Source: Arthrobacter terricola (GTDB lineage Bacteria > Actinomycetota > Actinomycetes > Actinomycetales > Micrococcaceae). Taken from it: 64,000 nucleotides of DNA. Positions 52,692-60,870 of this stretch are shown piece by piece. Each line of letters begins with the position of its first letter. The first letter of the stretch is position 1. Where the stretch lies: the NCBI RefSeq assembly GCF_004354015.1, contig NZ_SMRU01000007.1, positions 62,001-126,000 of the forward strand, in the 5' to 3' direction. Made by a program: the position numbers and the translations under genes. The notes beneath the pieces were generated by a model that was given only the letters and a program-made list of their open reading frames with translations, was not told the DNA's origin and searched no databases.

Positions 52692-53219
52692 ATGGACGGC
52701 CGACTCGTGGTGATCGACATGCAGCGGGCCTTCCGCGACGAGACCGAGTGGCATGTTCCGCGCTTCGACGAAGCCGCGGCTGCAATCGACAAGCTGAAGG
52801 AAGTGTTCCCCTCCGCACCCGTCTACACGAGGTTCGTCCGGGACGAAGCCGAAGCCGGGTCCTGGCGGTCATACTATGACCGATGGAACGGAATGCGACT
52901 CCCTTCCGAAGCGTCGGCATGGGACTTGGTTGTGGAAATGCCGGAAGGCGCTGAGATCCTGGACGCACCTACATTCACCAAATGGGGGCCGGAACTCGCA
53001 TCGCTCATTCCGGAGGGCGAACGCATGATCCTCACGGGTGTTTCCACCGACTGCTGTGTCCTCTCCACGGCATTGGGCGCCGTTGACGCAGGCCGGTACG
53101 TCACGGTTGTGTCGGATGCCTGCGCCGGAACCAACGACGAGGTACACGGTCAGGCGTTGGCCCTGATGCAGATGCTTTCCCCGATGTGCGATGTAGCCAC
53201 GCTGGCCGAGCTTCTGTAG
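52692..53219 (+). CDS. isochorismatase-family cysteine hydrolase
   Basis: A 175-residue hydrolase with the full Asp-Lys-Cys triad: D9 in LVVIDMQRAF, K97 in FTKWGPELA, and the Cys of VSTDCCVLST (C122). The family covers nicotinamidase, N-carbamoylsarcosine and ureidoacrylate amidase (RutB) and maleamate amidase (NicF). It likely removes ammonia or carbamate from the ring-opened product. The ATG follows AAGGAG; the permease stop is 18 bp upstream. A strong hairpin ends the unit. Confidence 0.9.
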   Translation: MDGRLVVIDMQRAFRDETEWHVPRFDEAAAAIDKLKEVFPSAPVYTRFVRDEAEAGSWRSYYDRWNGMRLPSEASAWDLVVEMPEGAEILDAPTFTKWGPELASLIPEGERMILTGVSTDCCVLSTALGAVDAGRYVTVVSDACAGTNDEVHGQALALMQMLSPMCDVATLAELL

Positions 53220-53233
53220 TTTCAGTACGTTCC

Positions 53234-53270
53234 CGCAAGGGGCGGTTCTCCTGGAGAACCGCCCCTTGCG
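53234..53270 (+). terminator. terminator after the isochorismatase-family gene
   Basis: CGCAAGGGGCGGTTCTCC pairs perfectly with GGAGAACCGCCCCTTGCG around a single base, followed by TTTGT. It is one of the strongest hairpins in the window. Confidence 0.85.
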
Positions 53271-53287
53271 TTTGTCCGGCCTGAAGT

Positions 53288-54118
53288 GTGTCCGAGCGGC
53301 AGGCCAAGGCGTACCCTGACGCTGTGGAGACTGAGGTCCGACGCGTAGTCCTTCGCACGGGAGTGACGCTGCCCGTGCTGCTGACCGGCCCGCGCCGTGA
53401 TGTCCCTTTGCTCCTCTTGCACCCCTGGGGCGAGTCGCGCCGGACTTTCGACAGGCTGGTGCCCGCCCTTCCCGGCTTCAGGCTGATTGTGCCGGACCTG
53501 CGCGGGCATGGGGAAGCGGACAAGCCCGACGGCGGCTACTCCCTTTCCGAGCAGGCCGCCGACGTGGTTGCCCTCCTGGATGCATTGCACGTCACCCGGG
53601 CATTCGTGCTTGGCTCATCGAGCGGCGGCTACGTCGCGCAGCAACTTGCTGTCTCGTTCCCGGAACGGGTGGCCGCCCTGGTGCTGCTGGGAACACCGCT
53701 GAGCCTTACCCGACGGCCTGACTTTGCCGACGAACTGGCCCGCCTGACGGACCCGGTGAGTGAGTCCTGGGTGCGCGCATCCTTGGCTTGGTTTCCGCTG
53801 GAGCGCCGGGTCCCCACGTGGTTCATCGAGGACCGGGTCCGTGATGGCGTCCGCATACCGGCCAGGGCCTGGTCGGGAGTTTTGGAGGGCCTCTGCGCTG
53901 CGGTGCCACCTACGGAAACCGGGTTGATTCAGGCGCCGACGCTTATCCTGTGGGGCGCCCTCGACCTCATCTTGCCCCGATCAAGCCAGGAGAAGCTCGC
54001 GGACCGGATTTCAGACTCGAGGCTGAAGGTCTATCCGGGCGTAGGGCACTTGGTGCTGTGGGAGGTCCCGGAACTGGTTGCCGAGGACGCAGCCTTGTTC
54101 CTGGCGAGCGTCCACTAA
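53288..54118 (+). CDS. alpha/beta hydrolase
   Basis: A 276-residue hydrolase. The oxyanion stretch is LLLLHPWGESRRTFDRLVPAL, the nucleophile Ser111 sits in FVLGSSSGGYVAQQ (a G-S-S-S-G elbow), the acid is near LILWGALDLILP, and the His is in YPGVGHLVLWEVP. It is preceded by the terminator of the catabolic unit and starts with GTG. Its stop overlaps the convergent hipA stop by four bases. Substrate unknown. Confidence 0.85.
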   Translation: MSERQAKAYPDAVETEVRRVVLRTGVTLPVLLTGPRRDVPLLLLHPWGESRRTFDRLVPALPGFRLIVPDLRGHGEADKPDGGYSLSEQAADVVALLDALHVTRAFVLGSSSGGYVAQQLAVSFPERVAALVLLGTPLSLTRRPDFADELARLTDPVSESWVRASLAWFPLERRVPTWFIEDRVRDGVRIPARAWSGVLEGLCAAVPPTETGLIQAPTLILWGALDLILPRSSQEKLADRISDSRLKVYPGVGHLVLWEVPELVAEDAALFLASVH

Positions 54119-55308
54119 CCTTCCAGCTCAGCCCGCCGGAAGCGCAGTTCGCGCATCGCCCCCCGCAAAGGGGAACCGGAAAAGGGCAGGTCCTCCAGCT
54201 TGACCCGCGCGGACGCCGCCAAGGCCAATGCGTTCGCGGCGCTCGCAGCACGTGGAGGCAACCCGATGGAACCGGCGAATTCAGCCCAATGCCGTGCCTT
54301 GAGGTTTTTCGTTTTCCCCGAGACCGACAACGCGAGCGAGTCGTCGCCATACAGCAAGGTGCACGGAACGTCGTAGACCGGGGACATGGCAAAGACGCCG
54401 TCCGTGCTGCCGAGGATCGAGAGGTTTTTCGCGTGGAGGTCGCCATTGCCGGTCAGCCACGCGAAGACGAACTGGAGGTACAGGTTGCGGCTTGCAACGA
54501 GGGAGGCCTTGCATATCCCGGCCAATGCCGTGGCAACTTCTTCAGCAGCCACCGAATACTTGGAAGCCGGGGTTAGCCCAAGGACCTGCGTTCCGTCCTC
54601 CATCGGGAGCCGGACCCACGTACGGCCTGCGTCCCGCACGCGGTCGAACCGTTCCACAAGCAGACCGGGCCGGCCGTGCATGTCCGAGATGACACGGTGC
54701 TTTGCTACCGGGATCTTGAGCGACCTCGCTGCTGCCAGATGCGCGGATTCGTTTACCACCAGATGCGAATGCATGGGCGGGTCAAGTTTGAGCAGGTACC
54801 GTTGCCCGCTGAGGGACAGCGGCGTGGTCAGCATGGAGGCGCTCGCCTTGTCCTGGACGCCCGGGATGGCGTGACGGTCCACGGCGTCGGCAAGGGCGGC
54901 GAAGTCCAACTCCGACGGGTGCGACGTGTCGGCTGCTGTGGGTGGTTCATTCGGGACTTCCCCGTACGGAACGACTTGTACATCGCCGGGGGCGTCAGCC
55001 CCGACCGCAAGCAGGAGGGTCAGTTCGTCATCGAGGCTGGTCTTGGTGGCATCCCTCAGCACGCTGAGGCGGTGGCCTTCAGGGAGCAGGCCGGCGAAGA
55101 ATGGTGGAAGCGCTCCGGCCGGAGTTTCGACGGCGGATTCCACCAAAGGCAGTGAACTCGCCACTGCCGGCCGATCGTTCGCGAGGTGCTCCGCCGTGTA
55201 GGAGAAGACGATCCCGCCGTGGCCGTCCCTGGCAAGGTGGCCAGCCAGCATGCCGCCCTTGTAGACATCGGCGGTACGGACAAACTTCAGGTCCTGGAGA
55301 TCGTCCAT
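54115..55308 (-). CDS. hipA: HipA-family toxin kinase
   Basis: A 397-residue HipA-like Ser/Thr kinase; in E. coli HipA phosphorylates glutamyl-tRNA synthetase and promotes persistence. Domain order is N-terminal HipA_N (DVYKGGMLAGHLARDGHGGIVFSYT, FFAGLLPEGHRLSVLRDA) then HipA_C. The catalytic Asp-type motif NGDLHAKN is near residue 285 and the DFG-like SPVYDV near 309. YLLKLDPPMHSHLVVNESAHLAAA gives the ATP/substrate loop. It starts directly at the hipB stop, so the pair is coupled. The target in this organism is unknown. Confidence 0.94.
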   Translation of the reverse strand: MDDLQDLKFVRTADVYKGGMLAGHLARDGHGGIVFSYTAEHLANDRPAVASSLPLVESAVETPAGALPPFFAGLLPEGHRLSVLRDATKTSLDDELTLLLAVGADAPGDVQVVPYGEVPNEPPTAADTSHPSELDFAALADAVDRHAIPGVQDKASASMLTTPLSLSGQRYLLKLDPPMHSHLVVNESAHLAAARSLKIPVAKHRVISDMHGRPGLLVERFDRVRDAGRTWVRLPMEDGTQVLGLTPASKYSVAAEEVATALAGICKASLVASRNLYLQFVFAWLTGNGDLHAKNLSILGSTDGVFAMSPVYDVPCTLLYGDDSLALSVSGKTKNLKARHWAEFAGSIGLPPRAASAANALALAASARVKLEDLPFSGSPLRGAMRELRFRRAELEG

Positions 55309-55505
55309 TAGCTGGCAGCCACGCGAAGGCCGACGGCGTTTGCGATCGCCACTACCGCAGCGAGCGACGGATTACCCGTGGCCGTCTCAATGGCCCGAAC
55401 CGTCCGCTCAGAGGTTCCGGCGAGGTCGGCAAGGTCCGCTTGGGTGATTCCTGCCTCTTTGCGTGCCTTCCGTATGGCGCCTGCGATGCTCTCGAGGTCA
55501 TTCAT
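55308..55505 (-). CDS. hipB: HipB-like antitoxin/autoregulator
   Basis: A 65-residue helix-turn-helix protein: MNDLESIAGAIRKARKEAGI then TQADLADLAGTSERTVRAIETATGNPSLAAVVAIANAVGL. It is short, lacking a long tail, and is the expected partner of the adjacent hipA. Three CGGCA-N6-TGCCG palindromes lie just upstream and are its likely operators. Confidence 0.93.
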   Translation of the reverse strand: MNDLESIAGAIRKARKEAGITQADLADLAGTSERTVRAIETATGNPSLAAVVAIANAVGLRVAAS

Positions 55506-55521
55506 TACGCTTCCCCAGATC

Positions 55522-55658
55522 CGGCAGCATGTTGCCGATTTTGCTGTTCACACACCTCAGTCTGGGGTATTTTGACAAAATCGGCAAGATGCTGCCGAAA
55601 AATGGCCTCTCGACTCCCGGGGAAGCGTCTGGGGTTAGGTTTCGGCAGGATACTGCCG
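55522..55658. promoter_or_regulatory. three CGGCA-N6-TGCCG operators upstream of hipBA
   Basis: CGGCAGCATGTTGCCG (55522-55537), CGGCAAGATGCTGCCG (55582-55597) and CGGCAGGATACTGCCG (55643-55658). The second, on the other strand, matches the first over 22 bases including CAAAATCGGCAA. Start-to-start distances are 60 and 61 bp, close to six helical turns. Confidence 0.8.
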
Positions 55659-55699
55659 GTAATGGAATAGGTGTTTCCCGAGCGTGGGAGTTTTCCGAA

Positions 55700-56023
55700 C
55701 TAGGCGTCCGTGAGCCACTCTTCCTCAAAGTTCGGATGGTCCGAATAGGGGAGCGCCAGGGCGTTCAAGGATTTCGTGGTCCAGGCGATCAGCTCGGGAA
55801 TCCATCGCCCGTCTTGCCCCGGGGTGTTGCCTAGCATCGCCGCCAAGGCAGCCTGCCGTGCGGATTCAACGATCTTGAGTAGACGCCGTTTTGATTCGCA
55901 TTCCAGGAGCAGCCGCCGCTCGTACCATTTGCCCGCTTCAGATACCGTGCGGTCCGCGAGGAGCCTCAACGACGCAGCTTCGTCCTCGTCCAGGCGCTCG
56001 GACAGGAAATCGACGATGTCCAC
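55700..56023 (-). CDS. DUF6221-like hypothetical protein
   Basis: A 107-residue protein: MDIVDFLSERLDEDEAASLRLL at the start and RRLLKIVESARQAALAAM in the middle resemble the actinobacterial DUF6221 family, often in phage-like or mobile contexts. The C-terminus ends IAWTTKSLNALALPYSDHPNFEEEWL. No activity is known. It is downstream of the second amt gene on the same strand and near hipBA. Confidence 0.7.
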   Translation of the reverse strand: MDIVDFLSERLDEDEAASLRLLADRTVSEAGKWYERRLLLECESKRRLLKIVESARQAALAAMLGNTPGQDGRWIPELIAWTTKSLNALALPYSDHPNFEEEWLTDA

Positions 56024-56069
56024 TCATCGAGCGTACGCGCCCCGCGCGGTGGCGGAAATGCCCGCCCGC

Positions 56070-57422
56070 TCAGGCGGCGCCGTCTTGCTTTTCGATCCGG
56101 GTTTCGACGGCGGTGGCGGCGTGGGAGGAACCGGCGGCACTGTGGACCGAACCCGTGGCAACCGGGAGGTGGACGTGGGGGAGGAAGTGGCTCCGGGACA
56201 TTCCGCCGAACTCGTAGGCGGTCTCGGCGTGCTCGGACAGGTCCACGCCCGCAACTTCGGACTCGTGGCTGACGCGGAAACCGAGGGTCTTGTGGATGAC
56301 CAAGCCAATGATGGCCGTAAGCACTCCGGACACCGCGAGCGTCACGAGGACGGCAACGATCTGCGCAATGAGCTGCTGAAGGCCGCCGCCGTAGAAGAGT
56401 CCGCCGCCCTTGCCGTTGACGGGCATTGCGATGAAGCCGAGGGCGAGGGTGCCGATCAGGCCGCCGCCGAGGTGGACGCCGACTACGTCGAGGGAGTCAT
56501 CGAAGCCGAACTTGTGCTTGAGGTCAACGAATACTGCGCAAGCAGCACCGGCCACGAGTCCCAGCGCGAGGGCGGCACCAGGGGCGATGTTGGCGCAGGC
56601 CGGGGTGATGGCTACAAGGCCCGCAACGACGCCGGACGCGGCACCCAGGGAGGTGGGGTGTCCGTGGCGGACCTTCTCAGTGACCAGCCAGCTAAGCATC
56701 GCGCCCGCCGGGGCGACGAGGGTGTTGACCCAGATCAAACCGGCCTGTTCGGCCGTAGTGGCGGCGCCGGCGTTGAAGCCGAACCAACCGAACCAGAGAA
56801 GGCCGGCACCGAGCATGATGAGCGGGAGGTTGTGCGGCCGGTGGTTCGGGTCCTTTCCGAAGCCGTGGCGCTTGCCCAGGATCAACGCGAGGACGAAGGC
56901 GGCAGCGCCGGAGCTGATTTCCACCACGGTGCCGCCCGCGAAGTCGATGACCTGGCCGAAGACCGAGCTGATGGCTCCGCCCGGGCTCAGGAGGCCGCCG
57001 CCCCAGACCATGAAGGCCAGCGGGCAGTAGACCAGGGTGATCCAAATGGGAACGAAAACCACCCAGGACGTGAATTTGGCGCGGTCCGCGATGGCACCGC
57101 TGATCAAGGCGACGGTGACAATGGCGAAGGTGGCGCTGAAGCCAAGCTTGATGAGGTCGGTGGAACCGACGAGGTCGGCCGAGCCGAAACTGCTGAACGG
57201 GTTGCCGAAGATTCCCAAGACGCTCTTGCCGCTGATCATCGAGTAGCCCCACAAGACCCACACGGCACCGACGACGCCCGCTGAGATGAAGCTCATCATG
57301 ATCATGTTGAGGGAAGCCTTGGCGCGCGTCATGCCGCTGTAGAAGAGGCCGAGTGCCGGCGTCATGAGCAGTGCGAGTGCCGCTGACACCATCACCCAAA
57401 CGTTATCCGCAGTGATATTCAC
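56070..57422 (-). CDS. amt: ammonium transporter (second copy)
   Basis: A 450-residue Amt channel paralogous to the copy at 38076. It starts MNITADNVWVMVSAALALLMTPALGLFYSGMTRAKASLNM and has GGTVVEISSGAAAFVLALILGK and DDSLDVVGVHLGGGLIGTLALGFIA. Note the Glu-Ile-Ser in the first segment, where the other copy has a His-containing sequence. A cytoplasmic tail (residues about 390-450) is long and Ala/Thr/His-rich. A GlnR-like box lies about 128 bp upstream. Confidence 0.95.
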   Translation of the reverse strand: MNITADNVWVMVSAALALLMTPALGLFYSGMTRAKASLNMIMMSFISAGVVGAVWVLWGYSMISGKSVLGIFGNPFSSFGSADLVGSTDLIKLGFSATFAIVTVALISGAIADRAKFTSWVVFVPIWITLVYCPLAFMVWGGGLLSPGGAISSVFGQVIDFAGGTVVEISSGAAAFVLALILGKRHGFGKDPNHRPHNLPLIMLGAGLLWFGWFGFNAGAATTAEQAGLIWVNTLVAPAGAMLSWLVTEKVRHGHPTSLGAASGVVAGLVAITPACANIAPGAALALGLVAGAACAVFVDLKHKFGFDDSLDVVGVHLGGGLIGTLALGFIAMPVNGKGGGLFYGGGLQQLIAQIVAVLVTLAVSGVLTAIIGLVIHKTLGFRVSHESEVAGVDLSEHAETAYEFGGMSRSHFLPHVHLPVATGSVHSAAGSSHAATAVETRIEKQDGAA

Positions 57423-57780
57423 GTGCGTTTTCCCTTCTCATCGGAGTCCCGGATCTTTCCCCCGATCAATATTCGCGGGTTCGTGTTTCAGGAAAGGCGA
57501 GGAAAAATTGCCGGGACGTTACAGAAACGGACTTAGCGTGAAGAACGGATGACGCGCGTGTTTCGGGAATGTAAACGCAACCCCACCCGGTTGCCAAGTT
57601 CCGGCGCGGTTGTGCCCGGGAACGTTGTGTTTCCGGGGATTCAACCGGTGCCACCGGTGAAGTCGGCCCGCCACCGGCAAAATAGTGGGATTTCGTCCGT
57701 GTGAACACCATCTCACTGCGCCGACAGGACGCTTTGAATGAACGCTGGCGCGGCACCCCAAGCGCGCGCAAACTTAGCGT
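57423..57780. other. 358-bp divergent spacer between amt and a glutamine amidotransferase gene
   Basis: Holds a GlnR-like box at 57550-57576 but no convincing gene. The only long frame through it is an antisense shadow of the flanking genes. The part nearest 57700-57780 should contain the promoter of the rightward gene starting at 57781. Confidence 0.6.
57550..57576. promoter_or_regulatory. GlnR-like box upstream of the second amt
   Basis: On the minus strand: TTTAC-ATTCCC-GAAAC-ACGCGC-GTCAT, which follows the actinobacterial GlnR rule of 5-base words at 6-base gaps. The plus-strand GTTTCGGGAATGTAAA core (57561-57576) matches 39492-39507 at 15 of 16 bases. Confidence 0.6.
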
Positions 57781-58521
57781 GTGAAGCCGTTTCTCCTGCT
57801 TGCCTCCCGTGCCGAAGACGCCGCCGCCGACGAAGAATACGGGGCCTATCTCCGCTTTGGCGGGCTGGCTCCCGAGCAGTTGGTGCGCGTCCGCATGGAG
57901 GCGGCACCCTTGCCGGACCTCGAACTCCCCGACTATTCCGGCGTGATTGTGGGCGGCAGCCCCTTCACCGCTAGCGATCCTCCCAACGATAAGACCCTTG
58001 TCCAACAGCGGGTTGAGAAAGAACTCGCCTCGCTGCTGGACAAGGTGGTCGCTGCCGATTTTCCCTTCCTGGGGGCTTGCTACGGAGTTGGTACCCTTGG
58101 CCTGCATCAAGGCGCGGTGATCGACCGGACTTATGGCGAAGGCCTCGGGGCCGTGACCATCAAACTTACGGCTGAAGGACTCCAAGACCCGCTCCTCGAA
58201 GGGCTGTCCGAACGCTTTGTTGCTTTCACCGGCCACAAGGAAGCTTGCACCGTCCTTCCCGGGCATGCCGTATTACTGGCCGGATCGGCCACGTGCCCTG
58301 TGCAAATGTTTCGGATCAAGCAGAACCTGTACGCCACCCAGTTCCACCCGGAACTCGACGCCGAAGGCTTGGTCACCCGGATCCGCACGTACCGTCACGC
58401 CGGGTATTTCCCGCCGGACGCCGCGGAGCAACTCGTGGTGGAAGCCCGAAAGGTTACTTCCACCGAGCCGATGAAGATCGTGAGGAACTTCGTCCGCCGG
58501 TACGCACGGAAATTTTCCTAG
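57781..58521 (+). CDS. class I glutamine amidotransferase (GMP synthase-type GATase domain)
   Basis: A 246-residue stand-alone GATase. The nucleophile Cys100 sits in PFLGACYGVGTLGLHQGA, and the His in ATQFHPELDAEG (H189), with the Glu two residues on completing the triad. IVGGSPFTASDP is the oxyanion-side loop. Related stand-alone proteins are often called GMP synthase-like but lack the synthase half. Substrate unknown; it is divergent from amt, fitting nitrogen metabolism. Start is GTG at 57781. Confidence 0.9.
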   Translation: MKPFLLLASRAEDAAADEEYGAYLRFGGLAPEQLVRVRMEAAPLPDLELPDYSGVIVGGSPFTASDPPNDKTLVQQRVEKELASLLDKVVAADFPFLGACYGVGTLGLHQGAVIDRTYGEGLGAVTIKLTAEGLQDPLLEGLSERFVAFTGHKEACTVLPGHAVLLAGSATCPVQMFRIKQNLYATQFHPELDAEGLVTRIRTYRHAGYFPPDAAEQLVVEARKVTSTEPMKIVRNFVRRYARKFS

Positions 58522-58589
58522 CGGACACGATGCTGGCAAACAGAGTTTTCATAGCTCTTACAAAGCTGGCTTAGCTACCTTTAGTCACT

Positions 58590-59618
58590 ATGGAAGAGCA
58601 AGAGCCACCGAGACCCGGTCCCCGGCCCGGAACGCAAGGAAACCGGCAGAACGCCGGGATTCCCCGATACCGAGCGGCCTTGCTCATAGCCGGTGCTGTG
58701 GTGTTGGCCGTCGGAGCCTCAGGAACGGTCTTCTCGGCTGCCCACGCCCACGGCTCAACCGCCCAGTTCGTCTCAGGGGTCGCCCAGCCAACGGCGCAGG
58801 CAACCCCGGCGGCGGGCGATCCAGCAGCGGCGGGCGGCTCGCCGTCGTCGGACGCTTCGGCAACGCCGACGGCCCCCGCAGTGGCCGCACCGGCCGCGGC
58901 GGCACCGGCAGCCCCGGCCCAGGGTTCGGGGATGACTCCCGCCCTCGACGCCCAGATAAACTCCATCATCAATGCCAACAGCCAGTACCAGATCGGCGTT
59001 ACTTTGGTGGACTTGTCCAACGGATCAAGCCACCAATACGGTGTCCAGGCGAAGTTCGAAGCAGCGAGTACAGCCAAGGTTCTCGCGGCCGCCGATTACT
59101 ACCACTTGGTGGAGACCGGTGCCGCTTCCCTGGACGACTCGCTCGGCCAGTACAACGCTGGATTCCAGATCAAGGAGATGATCCAGGACAGCGACAACGA
59201 TTCGTGGTCCCTGATCATGAACGCTGAGGGCTTCTCCCAATTACAGGACTACGCCTCGTCAATCGGCGTCACTTACGATCCCAACGACAACGCGCTCTCG
59301 CCCAGCGAGATGGCAAGCATCCTGGCGCAGCTGTACACGGGGAAGCTCCTCAACCAGGAAGACACCACCCAGCTCCTGTCCTATATGCAGAACACCAACT
59401 ACGAATCCCTGATCCCCGCGGCGGTGCCCGCCGGGGTCACGGTTTACCACAAGTACGGACTGCTCGACGACGAACTCCACGACGCCAGCATCCTCACCAA
59501 TGGCTCCAGCTCCTATGCGTTCGTGATCTACACGAAAGGCCAGGACGAGAGTGATATCCCGGCCCGCACCGACGTGTTCCACCAGCTCACGCAAGCGGTG
59601 GTGAACAGCCTGTTCTAG
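58590..59618 (+). CDS. exported class A beta-lactamase-like serine hydrolase
   Basis: A 342-residue membrane-anchored or secreted protein: a basic cytoplasmic start, one helix (AALLIAGAVVLAVGASGTVFSAAHA), an Ala/Pro/Thr-rich linker to about residue 115, then a penicillin-binding fold. The S-x-x-K motif is Ser160/Lys163 in AASTAKVLAA, an SDN motif lies near 201-203, and the third box is HKYGLLDD in place of KTG. Similar domains occur in beta-lactamase-type and LD/DD-peptidase-like hydrolases; resistance is not implied. A strong hairpin follows. Confidence 0.88.
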   Translation: MEEQEPPRPGPRPGTQGNRQNAGIPRYRAALLIAGAVVLAVGASGTVFSAAHAHGSTAQFVSGVAQPTAQATPAAGDPAAAGGSPSSDASATPTAPAVAAPAAAAPAAPAQGSGMTPALDAQINSIINANSQYQIGVTLVDLSNGSSHQYGVQAKFEAASTAKVLAAADYYHLVETGAASLDDSLGQYNAGFQIKEMIQDSDNDSWSLIMNAEGFSQLQDYASSIGVTYDPNDNALSPSEMASILAQLYTGKLLNQEDTTQLLSYMQNTNYESLIPAAVPAGVTVYHKYGLLDDELHDASILTNGSSSYAFVIYTKGQDESDIPARTDVFHQLTQAVVNSLF

Positions 59619-59641
59619 CGGGTCCGCTCTCCGTCCTCACT

Positions 59642-59682
59642 ACGACGCCGGCCGTACACCCTTCGGGTACGGCCGGCGTCGT
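59642..59682 (+). terminator. terminator after the serine hydrolase gene
   Basis: ACGACGCCGGCCGTAC pairs with GTACGGCCGGCGTCGT over a nine-base loop, then TTGTTG. A perfect 16-bp stem. Confidence 0.85.
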
Positions 59683-59872
59683 TTGTTGTGGCGGGCACCT
59701 GTGTGACCTTTGAATTACCGGTTACCTCCTGTCTTCCGCATGGGATCGGGCCAGTTTCCAATTTGCTGTGTTTGGGTTTGGTCCTGCATTTTCCTTCTCC
59801 TGACTGAAAGTCCTGTTCCTGCGCGGTATGGCGCAGGCGGCCGTGCCTGCCTCGAAGGCAGGACGGCCCGGT

Positions 59873-60757
59873 TCAGTCGGGAGAGGAGCCGGGGTCGAAC
59901 GCAGGCTCAGCCGGAGGACTTTGCCTTGCATCGATGGTCCGGCCGCCGATGAGCGGCGGAGCAAGTGCCCGTTGGTCCGGGAGGTCGGCGGCGCCCTGGA
60001 CGGAGCTCGTCTGCGGTGCCAACGTCGAGCCCGCCCCACTTGCCGGTGCGACCGGAGTGAACGGCTTAGGGAATGCCGGTTGGGTCGCACGGCCCGTCGA
60101 GCCGGTGACCGCCAACCACGCCGCGGGAGTGGCGGACGCAAGCTGCGGTTCAAAGACGAAGCTTCTGGCCGCGGTTGCCGGGCGGGACGGTGCGGCAAGG
60201 GCACTCGTGGTGGGAAGCGGATGCGTTGCTGACAACCGGGTTTGGGGGCGCTCCGGATCTGTTGCCACTCGCGCGGGCGGCACTTCACCTGGGCGGTTCG
60301 ACGGCGGAGGCAAGGTTTCTGCGATGGGCGGCGGCGTGGGGACCGGGGGCAGAGGGAGAACCGGCAAGCTGGGCAGTTTCGGTAAGTTCGGCAGCGCACC
60401 GATGGTGTGGTCAACGGCGGGCGGCACTGTGTTTATAAGGGGCGCTGTGGTCAAAAGTGGCGCTGTGTTTATAAGCGGCGTGGCTGCCTTGGCGACCGGC
60501 GCCACGGTTTCGGTAAGAGGCTGAACGGCGTTGCCTGACAGTTGATTCAGGAGGCTGGCTGGATCTGGCACAGGAACCACGGGTACCGAAACAACGGGTA
60601 CCGGGACCGCCGTCGGGATGGCCGGAGCTGACGGGAGGAGGTCGCTGGCGTTCGACGGGCCGGCAATCCACAAGACCCACGCGAAAATACCGAAAGCAGC
60701 AAGCAAAAACGGGCGCACAAAAGCAGTGCCATGGCGCGCCAAAAACCCGGCCAACAC
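59873..60757 (-). CDS. proline-rich membrane-anchored protein
   Basis: A 294-residue low-complexity protein. It begins with one transmembrane segment (RPFLLAAFGIFAWVLWIAG) after a short basic start, and the rest is Pro/Ala/Thr/Val-rich with repeated APLINTAPLLTTAPLINT blocks (DNA tandem repeats at about 60420-60480). No domain recognised; it looks like a cell-wall-spanning linker protein. The GTG start at 60757 has a strong GGGGAGGTGAA site; a longer ATG-started frame reaches back over the hutF upstream region. Coding is likely but not certain. Confidence 0.6.
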   Translation of the reverse strand: MLAGFLARHGTAFVRPFLLAAFGIFAWVLWIAGPSNASDLLPSAPAIPTAVPVPVVSVPVVPVPDPASLLNQLSGNAVQPLTETVAPVAKAATPLINTAPLLTTAPLINTVPPAVDHTIGALPNLPKLPSLPVLPLPPVPTPPPIAETLPPPSNRPGEVPPARVATDPERPQTRLSATHPLPTTSALAAPSRPATAARSFVFEPQLASATPAAWLAVTGSTGRATQPAFPKPFTPVAPASGAGSTLAPQTSSVQGAADLPDQRALAPPLIGGRTIDARQSPPAEPAFDPGSSPD

Positions 60758-60870
60758 TTCACCTCCCCAGTGCGGTGTTGGAACAAACGGTACGCCCGCC
60801 CTTTGGAGCCGTCCAGAGGTTGATGGTGGGAACATGTGACAGGGGCAGTCTCGATCGACGGGTGCGAACT

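Noticed and set aside
57466..58266. 266-codon minus-strand frame between amt and the glutamine amidotransferase gene
   Set aside because: Mostly antisense to the amidotransferase, whose Cys-His-Glu triad is clear.
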